Shown here: positions 16,289 through 24,229 of the stretch, piece by piece
Layout: every line of letters begins with the position of its first letter
How positions within the stretch are numbered: the first letter of the stretch is position 1
From: a bacterium
GTDB lineage: Bacteria > Hydrothermota > Tepidihabitantia > Tepidihabitantales > Tepidihabitantaceae
Length of the DNA stretch: 64,000 nt
Direction: 5' to 3'
NCBI GenBank assembly: GCA_035505375.1
Contig: DATJQV010000004.1
Span: 1-64,000, forward strand
Notes under the pieces: model-generated
Seen by the model: the letters and a program-made list of their open reading frames with translations, nothing else
Databases searched by the model: none
What the model was told of the DNA's origin: nothing
Position numbers and translations under genes: made by a program

Positions 16289-16326
16289 AGCCAATCGCCA
16301 ATCGTAAATCGTCAATCGCCAATCCT
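16289..16326. repeat. AATCGCC heptamer array spanning a stop codon
   Basis: CCAATCGCCAATCGTAAATCG and further units cover the end of the propeller lipoprotein gene; its last residues (IGD) and stop codon are themselves part of the array. Confidence 0.75.
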
Positions 16327-17175
16327 GAAGACGTCGAGCCCCGTCCCCGCGTCGAGGACCACGAGTCGAGTGTTAACGATCGCCAGTGACAGCGGGCTGA
16401 CTGCGCCCGGCAAGGCACAGCCGGTCCACCGTTTGCCCCGTAACAGCCACACCTGCGGCTTCCCGCGCTGGCCGACACAGAACGTCCCGTGCCCGTCGTA
16501 CGCCAGCAGGTCGCAGGCCGCGGGGAGCGAGACCGAGTGCGTGACAACCCCGCTCCGGTTGAAGAAGTGAATCCGCCTCGCGGCCGGGCTCAGCACCGCG
16601 AAGCTCCCGTCCTCAAGGGCGACCATCGCTCCGGGTCGGGCGACCTCGGCCGCGCTGATGAACTGCCGGCTGTCCCCGAACAGACCCTTGTACCAGATTG
16701 CGCCGCGGTCGGCATCGCTCACCAGCATTATCCCGGGCTCGAAACCCGCCAGTCCCGTAACCCGCACACTGTCAAACCACGGCTGCAGGTCGAGCTTGTC
16801 CTTGGACATCCGGTACAAGGTATGGCTGTCATAGATGTAGATGTAGAACCGGTCCGCCGCGACCCCGGCCGGTGCCGTGATCCGCTCGATCAAGGGCAAC
16901 GTCTCCTGCCGTACGGTCGCCAGTCGCCAATCGCCAACCGCCAATCTGACGACCCGCGTTCCCGAACTCTCCAGCACCAACAGAGAGTCACCGTCCCGAC
17001 ACATTGCTGTTGCCGGCGTGCCGAGCTGAACCGTCGCCTCCGGCTCGAGCGGTGCGAAAGCGCTGTCCGCCGGAGGCCGCGGAGGCTCTTTCGCAGGCGG
17101 TACGCGGCCGCCGCCGACACAGCCCGCGACAAGCCACAGCACCACCGCGCCCCCCAGCCCGCCTAGATTCGTCAT
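16312..17175 (-). CDS. Beta-propeller lipoprotein (287 aa)
   Basis: The signal sequence MTNLGGLGGAVVLWLVAGCV has a lipobox (VAGC), so the protein should be membrane-anchored. The remainder has six NHL/SMP30-like blades with motifs such as GLAGFEPGIMLVSDADRGAI and LEDGSFAVLSPAARRIHFF. No catalytic residues are evident; a scaffold or ligand-binding propeller is likely. It precedes the large barrel gene by 50 bases on the same strand, so they may share a transcript and location. VGDWRLATV (about residues 81-89) is encoded by a heptamer array, and the C-terminus IGD-stop lies in another. Confidence 0.8.
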   Translation of the reverse strand: MTNLGGLGGAVVLWLVAGCVGGGRVPPAKEPPRPPADSAFAPLEPEATVQLGTPATAMCRDGDSLLVLESSGTRVVRLAVGDWRLATVRQETLPLIERITAPAGVAADRFYIYIYDSHTLYRMSKDKLDLQPWFDSVRVTGLAGFEPGIMLVSDADRGAIWYKGLFGDSRQFISAAEVARPGAMVALEDGSFAVLSPAARRIHFFNRSGVVTHSVSLPAACDLLAYDGHGTFCVGQRGKPQVWLLRGKRWTGCALPGAVSPLSLAIVNTRLVVLDAGTGLDVFRIGD

Positions 17176-17579
17176 TCTGACTTCTGCCTTATCTTCTTTG
17201 AGTCCGCACTTCTGGTTCTGTCATCTGGCTTCCGACTTCGTCTCTTGCATGACTGCCCTTCTATTGTTCTCACCCGATGGCCAAAGTCAAGCCCTCTCGA
17301 CACGGGCTCCGAATCGACCGCGGATTGCGCAATCCTGATGCCATGCTCGCGGTCGTCCACCAGAAGTTCCCGGGACACAACACGAGATGGGTTCTGCTGC
17401 GCGGCAATGGGCATCGAGCCCACCCCAATTCCGCTCGACCACTCGACACAGAGCGGCTTCGCCGCGAGTTCCCGAATTGCAGTTCGCAGGTTGCAGTTGA
17501 CTCCGCGGCCTGGGGCAGCATAATGCCCATGCTGTCGCGACGTCCGGGCCCGCAAAGCTGTCTTTCACGGGAGGAAACA
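17176..17579. other. Gene-free gap with CTTCTGA heptamers
   Basis: From 17176 to about 17250 the words TTCTGAC, TTCTGCC and TTCCGAC recur at about 7 bp. From 17270 to 17560 there are open frames on both strands but no recognisable protein, and the frame continuous with the next gene has no signal or domain before residue V at 17580. Words such as GCAGTTCGCAGGTTGCAGTT (17490) are repeat-like. Confidence 0.5.
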
Positions 17580-18500
17580 GTGAAGCTTGATAACCTTACT
17601 CAGAGCCGATTGAACACGACGATGCTGGGCGTGGTGAAAGCCGTGCTCGATTACTATCACCCCGGCACCAGCGCGGCGTGGGCGTTTGGCGGGTCGGGCC
17701 ACGCCTTTCTTGTCAACATTCACGAACAGATTTGTCCAAGCGGTCCGTACTGCTGGAAGTACGAAGGAGTGCAGAGGCTAATCCGCAACCTGGGCATCGA
17801 GATGACCGACCTTGGATTCTTCCACTCCGGAAGCAGACCCGAGGAGCGCGCCGCCGTTGAGTTGAAGCTGAGACAGGCCCTCGACTCAGGAATGCCCTGC
17901 TCGCTCGTGAACATGGAACACCAGGTCATTTATGGGTACGACGACAAGGCCTTCTTCACCGCTCAACCCTGGGGCGACAGCTGCGGCGGCTTCCCGCCCG
18001 CGACCCTGACCTTCGGCACGTGGCCGGAACTCAAGGACGAGGTCCACGTGACCTTTTTCACATTCCGAAAGCTCGCACCGGCGGATGACCGGACAGTCGT
18101 CCGCGACAGCCTGAGCTATGCGCTCAACCTGTTCCGGAACCCGGAGCAGCTCAGCTTTGAGCACTACGGAATCGGCCCCAACGCCTACGACAACTGGTTG
18201 CGAGCGGTAGCGGACGGGCACGGTTCATCGCACGGCAATTGGTGGAACGCAACGGTCTGGTCAGAGTGCCGGGCGATGGCTTCCGGCTACTTCTCGGAAA
18301 TCGGGCAGAAGTTCACGCCGGTCGCCGGACAGGCTCAGGACCTGAGCGCGGCATACCGCGAGATCGCCGACCTCTTGTCCAAGGCGGCCGACAAGAACAT
18401 GAACCCCGCCGACAAAACGGCCATCCTCACCGAATTGAAGGGCAAGGAAACGCAGGCCATCGGGCAGGTCGAGTCGCTGCTTGGCTCGCGCCTCATTTGA
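17580..18500 (+). CDS. BtrH-like papain-fold protein (306 aa)
   Basis: The start is GTG 17580, with GGGAGGAAACA immediately upstream; longer readings have no support. The N-terminal half resembles the BtrH/C39-like fold: LNTTMLGVVKAVLDYYHPG, then AWAFGGSGHAFLVNI (about 25-50), SGMPCSLVNMEHQVIYGYDD (about 105-125, with the expected His) and PWGDSCGG. Known BtrH proteins transfer an acyl group through a Cys in the first helix; here that position reads LNTTML, so the nucleophile seems absent. The C-terminal half (about 180-300) is helical, as in DUF4872 relatives. Substrate unknown. Confidence 0.6.
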   Translation: MKLDNLTQSRLNTTMLGVVKAVLDYYHPGTSAAWAFGGSGHAFLVNIHEQICPSGPYCWKYEGVQRLIRNLGIEMTDLGFFHSGSRPEERAAVELKLRQALDSGMPCSLVNMEHQVIYGYDDKAFFTAQPWGDSCGGFPPATLTFGTWPELKDEVHVTFFTFRKLAPADDRTVVRDSLSYALNLFRNPEQLSFEHYGIGPNAYDNWLRAVADGHGSSHGNWWNATVWSECRAMASGYFSEIGQKFTPVAGQAQDLSAAYREIADLLSKAADKNMNPADKTAILTELKGKETQAIGQVESLLGSRLI

Positions 18501-18524
18501 CACTGTGTTGACTTCCCTTAGAAT
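18497..18524 (+). promoter_or_regulatory. Promoter of pepP
   Basis: TTGACA (18497-18502, overlapping the upstream stop codon), a 16-bp spacer and TAGAAT (18519-18524). The -10 ends 8 bases before ATG 18533; no Shine-Dalgarno is present. Confidence 0.7.
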
Positions 18525-18532
18525 ACGTCACC

Positions 18533-19591
18533 ATGTCTAGGAGAATCGAACGGCTGCGCGGCCTGATGCGCCGCGAGAAACTGGACGGGTTCGTCGTCGT
18601 GAACCTGCCCAACGTCCGCTATCTGTGCGGCTACACCGGCTCGAACGGGCTGATGCTCGTCACGCGCCATGACTGCTGGTTCTACACCGACTTCCGGTAT
18701 GCCGAGCAGATAAAGACCGAAGTTAAGGGTTGCCGTAAGCGCGTGCTCGTGCGCGATCTCGTGTCGCACCCGCCCCCGGAATGGGGCAGTTCCTACCGAC
18801 GGCTTGGGGTCGAGGAGAGCCACATCACTGTCGCCCGGTTCAAGCAGTTCCGGAAGCGCTTTCCGAAAGCCCGGCTCGTCCCGACCAGGGACCTCGTGCT
18901 GGAGCTGCGCCGGACCAAGGAAGCGGTTGAGGTCGAGACGATTGCCGAAGCCCAGAGCATCACGGACCACGTGTTCAGAGACGTGCTGAAGATGGTGAAG
19001 CCGGGCGTGCGCGAACGCGACCTTGCCCTCGAGATTGAGTTCCAGTTCCGCCGGCACGGCGAAGTGGCGTTCGATTCCATCGTCGCGTCCGGTGAGAACG
19101 CGGCCAAGCCCCACGCGGGATTCAGCGACCGGAAGCTCAGGAAGGGCGACGCGCTCACCTTTGACATCGGCTGCCGGCTGCGCGGGTACTGCTCGGACAT
19201 GACCCGGACCGTATTCGTCGGCAAGGCCTCGGCCGAGCTGCGGAAGGTGTACGAGATTGTGTACGAGGCCCAGCGGCGCGCCCTCGATACCATCAAGCCG
19301 GGCATCGCGGCCAAAGCCGCCGATGCCGCGGCGCGCGACTACATCACCGAGAAGGGCTACGGCGAGCAGTTCGGCCACGGCCTCGGTCATGGCGTCGGCA
19401 TCGAGGTCCACGAGATGCCCGCGGTGGCCGCCGCCAGCAAGGACGAACTCGCGCCGGGCGACGTCGTCACGGTCGAGCCGGGAATCTACCTGCCGGGAGT
19501 CGGCGGGGTCCGCATCGAAGACATGGTACACATCACGAAGACCGGCTACACGAATCTCACCCGGAGTCCGAAGCGGCTCATCGAGCTTTAG
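18533..19591 (+). CDS. pepP: Xaa-Pro aminopeptidase, M24 family (352 aa)
   Basis: Removes N-terminal residues preceding proline in the cytoplasm. Residues 1-130 form the creatinase N-terminal domain (NVRYLCGYTGSNG), and the pita-bread catalytic domain follows with all five metal ligands: the two Asp in TFDIGCRLRGYCSDMTRT, His in FGHGLGHGVGIEVHE, Glu in VEPGIYLPG and Glu in GGVRIEDM. Length and order are standard for PepP/PepQ. It is followed by efp, the usual arrangement in many bacteria. Its promoter implies a leaderless mRNA starting at the ATG. Confidence 0.93.
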   Translation: MSRRIERLRGLMRREKLDGFVVVNLPNVRYLCGYTGSNGLMLVTRHDCWFYTDFRYAEQIKTEVKGCRKRVLVRDLVSHPPPEWGSSYRRLGVEESHITVARFKQFRKRFPKARLVPTRDLVLELRRTKEAVEVETIAEAQSITDHVFRDVLKMVKPGVRERDLALEIEFQFRRHGEVAFDSIVASGENAAKPHAGFSDRKLRKGDALTFDIGCRLRGYCSDMTRTVFVGKASAELRKVYEIVYEAQRRALDTIKPGIAAKAADAAARDYITEKGYGEQFGHGLGHGVGIEVHEMPAVAAASKDELAPGDVVTVEPGIYLPGVGGVRIEDMVHITKTGYTNLTRSPKRLIEL

Positions 19592-19628
19592 CCGAACCGG
19601 GTTCCGCTCTAAGGAACAGGAGTATCCA

Positions 19629-20186
19629 ATGATCACCCCCAATGAATTCAAGTCCGGAGTGCTCATCAAGTTCAAGGACGGCATCTACCAGGTCCTGTCC
19701 TACTCACGCAGCCGGACCGCGCAGCGCCGGGCCCGGGTCGTGGCCAAGCTGCGCAACATCAAGACCGGGGTCCAGATTGAAGAGAGTTTCGAATCCGAGG
19801 CCAAGTTCGATGAGGTCGAGAGGGAACGGAAGAAAGCGCAGTTCCTCTACCACGACCACGTCGGCTATCACTTCATGGACACTTCGACCTACGAGCAGTT
19901 CGCCCTGAACGCGGAACAGCTCGGCGACAGCGCGCTCTACCTGAGCGACGGCCTCGAAATCGACGTCTCCTACATGGAAGGCCTGCCGGTCAGCGTGGAG
20001 CCGCCGATGTTCATCGTCCTTGAGGTCGCCGAGACCGAGCCGAACTTCCGCGGCGACACCGCCGCCGGGGGCGGAAAGCCGGCCAAACTCACGACCGGCC
20101 TGGTTGTAACCGTCCCGTTTTTCGTCAAGACCGGTGACAAGGTAAGGGTGGACACGCGGACAAACACCTATGTCGAACGGGCGTGA
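19629..20186 (+). CDS. efp: Translation elongation factor P (185 aa)
   Basis: EF-P binds between the ribosomal P and E sites and relieves stalling at polyproline stretches. All three beta-barrel domains are present: ITPNEFKSGVLIKFKDGIYQ, the central QFLYHDHVGYHFMDTSTYEQ domain and the C-terminal GDTAAGGGKPAKLTTG with VPFFVKTGDKVRVDTRTN. ATG 19629 has CAGGAG 7 bases upstream. The loop that carries the modified Lys34 or Arg32 in studied EF-Ps reads SRSRTAQRRARV; aligned from the conserved KLxNxKTG, the tip residue is Gln32, not Lys or Arg. No epmA, epmB or earP gene is adjacent. Confidence 0.95.
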   Translation: MITPNEFKSGVLIKFKDGIYQVLSYSRSRTAQRRARVVAKLRNIKTGVQIEESFESEAKFDEVERERKKAQFLYHDHVGYHFMDTSTYEQFALNAEQLGDSALYLSDGLEIDVSYMEGLPVSVEPPMFIVLEVAETEPNFRGDTAAGGGKPAKLTTGLVVTVPFFVKTGDKVRVDTRTNTYVERA

Positions 20187-20199
20187 GCAGAACCCAGCG

Positions 20200-20322
20200 C
20201 TCGAATGACCAATAACCAAGTCCCAATGACCAACGAATTCCCAATGTTCCAGTGCCTGCTTCGGTTTTCCCCTCTTTGGTCGTTCGTTGGGAATTGGCAA
20301 TCGGGAATTGGGCATTCCTCCT
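20200..20322. repeat. Inverted ATGACCA/TTGGGAA heptamer arrays in the accB position
   Basis: The left arm has units AATGACC, AATAACC, AAGTCCC, AATGACC and AACGAATT; the right arm is TTGGTCGTTCGTTGGGAATTGG-like. The 140-bp gap lies exactly where accB stands in the usual pepP-efp-accB-accC order. The right arm ends 5 bases before the accC start. Confidence 0.75.
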
Positions 20323-20326
20323 AGCC

Positions 20327-21679
20327 ATGTCTCTGCCTTTCAAGAAAGTCCTGATCGCCAACCGCGGCGAGGTGGCGCTGCGTGTCATCCGCGCCTGCCG
20401 TGAGCTGGGCGTTCCGTCGGCCCTGGTCTATTCCGAGGCCGACCGCGACTCCCTGCCGGTGCTCGTCGCCGACGAAGCGGTCTGCATCGGCCCGGCGCCC
20501 GCTCCGGACAGCTACCTGAACGTCTCGCGCATCCTGTCGGCTGCGGAAATCACCAAGGCGGACGCGCTCCATCCCGGTTACGGCTTCCTGGCTGAATCAC
20601 CCGAGTTCGTGGACGCGACCGAGTCGTGCAAGATCACGTTCATAGGTCCGACCGCCGACACCCTGCGGCTGGCGCGAGACAAGATACGTCTGCGACAGCT
20701 CGCCCGCGAAGCCGGGCTGGCGCTGGTTCCCGGTTCGGAAGGCGAGGTCGCGACCGCGGCTGACGCCGCGAAGCTGGCAGCGGAACTGGGCTATCCGGTT
20801 CTGGTCAAGGCTGCCGCCGGGCACGGCGGCGGCGGCATGCGCCTGGTGAAACGAGACAAGGACATTGAGACCGGATTCCGGATGTGTCAGGCGGAGGCCA
20901 AGGCTGCATTCGGCGACGGCCGGGTCTTCATCGAGAAGCACCTCGCCAACGCCCGTCACGTGGAGATTCAACTGCTCGCCGACCGACAGGGCAGTCTCGC
21001 GTACCTACCCGAGCGCGACTGCTCGGTGCAGTTCCGCTATCGGAAGCTGCTGGAGGAAAGCCCGTCGCCGGCGGTCAGCGAGCAGTTGCGACAGAAACTC
21101 GGCGATCAGGCGGCAGCGGTCGGCCGTGCGGTGGGATTGACCAATTCCGGCACGGTCGAGTTCCTGCTGGACGAGAAAGAGAATTGCTTCTTCCTTGAGC
21201 TCAGCTGCCGGCTGCAGATTGAGCACGGAGTAACTGAAGCAGTCACCGGCCTGGACATTGTCCAATGTCAGATCCGCATCGCAGCCGGCGAGCAGCTTGC
21301 GCTGCCGGCCGGGCCGTCCGTGCCCCGCGGTCACGCCATCGAGTGCCGCATAAATGCCCAGGATCCGGATGCGGGGTTCGAACCGAGTTCCGGACTTGTG
21401 ACCGAAGTACGGATGCCGGGCGGTCCCGGCATAAGAGTCGATTCCTACCTCACGCCCGGGTACGTCGTGCCGGCGCTCTATGAGCCGCTCTTGGCCAAGG
21501 TAATCTCGTGGGCGCCGGACCGAACCCAGGCGATCGCACGGATGGCACGGGCTCTGGCCGAGACCGCGGTCACTGGCGTTACAACAACTATCGGGCTCCA
21601 CCGCCGGTTGATGGTTAGCGGTCGGTTCCGCCGGGGCAAACTCGGAATCGGCATGCTCGATGAGGAGCTGGCGGTTTGA
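20327..21679 (+). CDS. accC: Biotin carboxylase, divergent (450 aa)
   Basis: An ATP-grasp enzyme that carboxylates biotin on AccB for fatty-acid synthesis, or serves a related acyl-CoA carboxylase. Clear matches include KVLIANRGEVALRVIRA, HPGYGFLAE, RHVEIQLLAD, ERDCSVQ, GHAIECRINA and PGGPGIRVDSY, with normal length. Compared with the E. coli enzyme, the ATP loop reads KAAAGHGGGGMR (Arg of GGRGM lost) and the active-site segment ELSCRLQIEHGVTE has Ser for Asn290 and Gly for the following Pro, while Glu276, Glu288, Arg292 and Glu296 equivalents remain. No biotin carrier gene is in the window. It may have altered activity or use a distant partner. Confidence 0.85.
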   Translation: MSLPFKKVLIANRGEVALRVIRACRELGVPSALVYSEADRDSLPVLVADEAVCIGPAPAPDSYLNVSRILSAAEITKADALHPGYGFLAESPEFVDATESCKITFIGPTADTLRLARDKIRLRQLAREAGLALVPGSEGEVATAADAAKLAAELGYPVLVKAAAGHGGGGMRLVKRDKDIETGFRMCQAEAKAAFGDGRVFIEKHLANARHVEIQLLADRQGSLAYLPERDCSVQFRYRKLLEESPSPAVSEQLRQKLGDQAAAVGRAVGLTNSGTVEFLLDEKENCFFLELSCRLQIEHGVTEAVTGLDIVQCQIRIAAGEQLALPAGPSVPRGHAIECRINAQDPDAGFEPSSGLVTEVRMPGGPGIRVDSYLTPGYVVPALYEPLLAKVISWAPDRTQAIARMARALAETAVTGVTTTIGLHRRLMVSGRFRRGKLGIGMLDEELAV

Positions 21680-22410
21680 GAATCAACGTCGCCCCGGTAC
21701 CACGTGAATTGGCCCTGGCCTCGGCCGGACAGGGCACCGTCGAGACCGGTACAGCGGTCGTCGTGGTGGACTTGTTTCGCGCCTCGACTACGATTGCCGC
21801 AGCGTTGGGTGCAGGCGCGAGGTTCGTGCTACCCGTCCCGGACGTCGAGCAGGCGGTCAGACTGTCCGAACCCTACGCCGAACATGAAGTTCTGCTCGGC
21901 GGCGAGCGCGAATGCCAGCGAATCGAGGGGTTCCACCTCGGCAATTCCCCCCGGGAGTACACGCGGGAAGTCGTCGCCGGCAAGGTCGTCATCTTCACGA
22001 CAACCAACGGCACCCGGGCGCTGGAGGCTGCCAAGGACGCGGGAATGGTCCTGGTGGGCGGTTTCGTCAATTTCAGCGCGATCGTGGAAGCCGTCGTCCA
22101 CAAAGAGGCCGTGACAATTCTCTGCGCCGGCAACAACGGCCGGCTCTGCCTCGAGGACTTCGTCTGCGCGGGCGGGTTTGTGAACCGGCTGGCAAAAGAA
22201 ACAGCGCAACTGAACGATGCGGCGCTGGCCGCCCGGGCTGCATACAAGAACCTGAGAACCGATCTTGCCCGTGCCCTGTTTTCCACCGAACACGCCCGCC
22301 GATTGACCGAGCTCGGGTTCCGCGCCGACCTCGAGTTCGCGCTCAAAGTCGACTCGCTGCCGGTCGTGCCCTGCCTGAGCGAAGGCCGAATCGCGCCGCT
22401 GACTGCTTGA
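21676..22410 (+). CDS. comB: 2-phosphosulfolactate phosphatase family protein (244 aa)
   Basis: Related to ComB, which dephosphorylates 2-phosphosulfolactate in coenzyme M and sulfolactate metabolism; bacterial homologues often have unknown substrates. Family motifs are VVVVDLFRASTTIAAALGAGA, LLGGERECQRIEGFHLGNSPREY, VIFTTTNGTRAL, CAGNNGRLCLEDFVCAG and the C-terminal VDSLPVVPCL. The TTG start at 21676 overlaps the accC stop (TTTGA), so translation should be coupled. No ComA or ComC gene is nearby, so the in vivo reaction is uncertain. Confidence 0.8.
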   Translation: MRINVAPVPRELALASAGQGTVETGTAVVVVDLFRASTTIAAALGAGARFVLPVPDVEQAVRLSEPYAEHEVLLGGERECQRIEGFHLGNSPREYTREVVAGKVVIFTTTNGTRALEAAKDAGMVLVGGFVNFSAIVEAVVHKEAVTILCAGNNGRLCLEDFVCAGGFVNRLAKETAQLNDAALAARAAYKNLRTDLARALFSTEHARRLTELGFRADLEFALKVDSLPVVPCLSEGRIAPLTA

Positions 22411-22520
22411 CTTGTCGACGCGGCGACCTAAGATAGTGCATCATCGCAGTTCGGACGGACCGGTCGTTACCCGGGCCGCTGCGTGCGGCCGTCGGGGCCG
22501 TCCGCGCCCACACGTCAAAC

Positions 22521-24200
22521 ATGTTGAACAGCGTTAGGCCGGGCCGGAACGACCGAGTGACCCGCGCGGTCGCGGCGGTCGAGACCACACTCGAACGAAC
22601 CGCCAAGTACTATCCGGCCGACCTGCCGACCCACCATTACGCCCGACGCACGAACTGGCACTTCGAACCACAGCGCGTGGACGGCATACTGCGCCACCGC
22701 CCGGATGCTGTCGCCCGGTTCGAACCGCTCCGGCGTCAGTTCGAGGTCGCCCGGGCGCACGCCGAGGCCCTGCTCGTCTCCGAACTGCTCGGCGATGTCA
22801 TTCTCGATGCCGAGCAGCGTGAAAGACTGAACCGGCGCGCGCTCGGAATTCTGCCCGGCCACGAGGCCGAGCGGCTGCGCGAGGTCTTCGCCTGTGCCGA
22901 ACTGCAGCCGCGGCACTTTGCCCGCTCCGCCCCAACGACGATGGCGGTGTTCGAACAGATCGAACACAACGTCGGCCGCGCGACGGCGCTTGCCTACTGC
23001 ATGCTGACCCTGGCCGGCCAGCACAAAGAAGAGGAGATAGTCACGTACGGAAAACGTCTGGACAATGTTTTCGAGCGCGTGGTAGCCGCCCCGGCGGTAA
23101 GCAAAGCTCTCGAGGCCAGGGTCCCCGAGAGCCCCCACGGCCTCTTCGAGGCGCTGTTTCCGCTGCTCCGGGCCGTGCGCGAACAGCTGTGGGCAATGAA
23201 GCCGAACCGGGTCTCGACCGAGTTCCTGCTCACCCACGTCATTGATAATTATCTCGGTGACCGGAGCGGCGTCGGCAACTCGCTCGGACTCGCCCTTTTC
23301 GACGGCATCATCCTCGGCAAGCTCGGGTTCCGTGTGAACTACGTCATGCAGGACGGCATGCTCCGGCTCCATGTGCAAATCGGCAGCCAGAGCGTGTTCT
23401 GGGAACTGGTCAAGCCGCTGCCGCTCTCGCTGGCGCCCGTTTCCAGCGGCAGCATCGTCGACCTGCGTTCGTTCTTCGCCATTACCTATGGCAGCCTCGC
23501 CACGATGTGCTTCACGCGCAGCCTGTGGGAGCGCGCGGCCGAAGCCTACGAACGCGCGCTGGAGCTCAATCCCGAGTCGGTCGAAACCCGAACCAGCCTG
23601 GCGATCTGCCTGCTGCGGGAGCAGCGTCCTGAAGATGCGATTCGCGAGCTCAAGGCCTGTCTCGAACTTGACCCGAACTCCGCCATGGCTCATCAGCAAC
23701 TGGGGAACGCGTACACCATGCAGTCGAACTGGCCCAAGGCTACCGACTCTTACAAACGCGCTCTGCGGATAAGCCCGGACACGGCCGAGGTCTACAACAA
23801 CCTCGGCTTCGCTTACCTCCGTTGCGGCAACGACCCGCAGGCGGTTGCAGCTTTCGAAGCGGCCATCCAGCATCGGCCCGACTACTCCGAGGCGCATTTC
23901 AACCTCGCCAATCTGCACATGGAACAGCAGCGCTACGACCTGGCAATCGAGCACTATCGCCAGACACTTCGCATCCAACCGAGCTTCGTTGCCGCCTACT
24001 ACAACATGGGGCGCGCCGAGTATGAAAAGCACGACCTCAACGCAGCCATCCGCTGCTATCAGAAGGCGGTCGAGCTGAATCCGAAACACTTCGGCGCATG
24101 GCACAATCTCGGGATCGCCTACCGCGATCAGGGCCAGACCGAGAAGGCAGTCGAAGCGCTGGAAAAGGCAGTGGCCATCAACCCGAACCTGATGAGGTAA
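22521..24200 (+). CDS. TPR protein with an inactive SirB1/transglutaminase-like domain (559 aa)
   Basis: Residues 1-300 are a helical region ending in a SirB1-like segment: VIDNYLGDRSGVGNSLGLALFDGIILGKLGFRVNY and HVQIGSQSVFWEL. In SirB1 and relatives a Cys follows the RRG of this segment; here GVGNSL has none, so the thiol enzyme is probably inactive. Residues 320-559 are six to seven canonical 34-residue TPRs (for example AEVYNNLGFAYLRCG and AWHNLGIAYRDQGQ). It likely acts as a cytoplasmic scaffold. A promoter-like pair TTGACT/TAAGAT at 22407-22434 lies after comB; the ATG is 86 bases further. Confidence 0.8.
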   Translation: MLNSVRPGRNDRVTRAVAAVETTLERTAKYYPADLPTHHYARRTNWHFEPQRVDGILRHRPDAVARFEPLRRQFEVARAHAEALLVSELLGDVILDAEQRERLNRRALGILPGHEAERLREVFACAELQPRHFARSAPTTMAVFEQIEHNVGRATALAYCMLTLAGQHKEEEIVTYGKRLDNVFERVVAAPAVSKALEARVPESPHGLFEALFPLLRAVREQLWAMKPNRVSTEFLLTHVIDNYLGDRSGVGNSLGLALFDGIILGKLGFRVNYVMQDGMLRLHVQIGSQSVFWELVKPLPLSLAPVSSGSIVDLRSFFAITYGSLATMCFTRSLWERAAEAYERALELNPESVETRTSLAICLLREQRPEDAIRELKACLELDPNSAMAHQQLGNAYTMQSNWPKATDSYKRALRISPDTAEVYNNLGFAYLRCGNDPQAVAAFEAAIQHRPDYSEAHFNLANLHMEQQRYDLAIEHYRQTLRIQPSFVAAYYNMGRAEYEKHDLNAAIRCYQKAVELNPKHFGAWHNLGIAYRDQGQTEKAVEALEKAVAINPNLMR

Positions 24201-24229
24201 CGCATGCGTCATGCGTCGAGGAGGCATAA

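Noticed and set aside
17277-17579. N-terminal extension of the BtrH-like protein by 101 codons
   Set aside because: The extension is Arg/Pro-rich with repeat-like words and no domain; GGGAGGAAACA directly before GTG 17580 gives a better start.
18518-19684. 388-codon minus-strand ORF
   Set aside because: Antisense to pepP, whose metal ligands are all present; no domain is visible in the antisense protein.
22407-22434. Strong promoter for the TPR gene at 22521
   Set aside because: TTGACT/TAAGAT spacing is right, but the start codon is 86 bases away with no Shine-Dalgarno; kept only as a remark in the gene entry.
22515-24227. 570-codon minus-strand ORF
   Set aside because: Antisense to the TPR gene; composition and lack of motifs indicate a GC-driven shadow.
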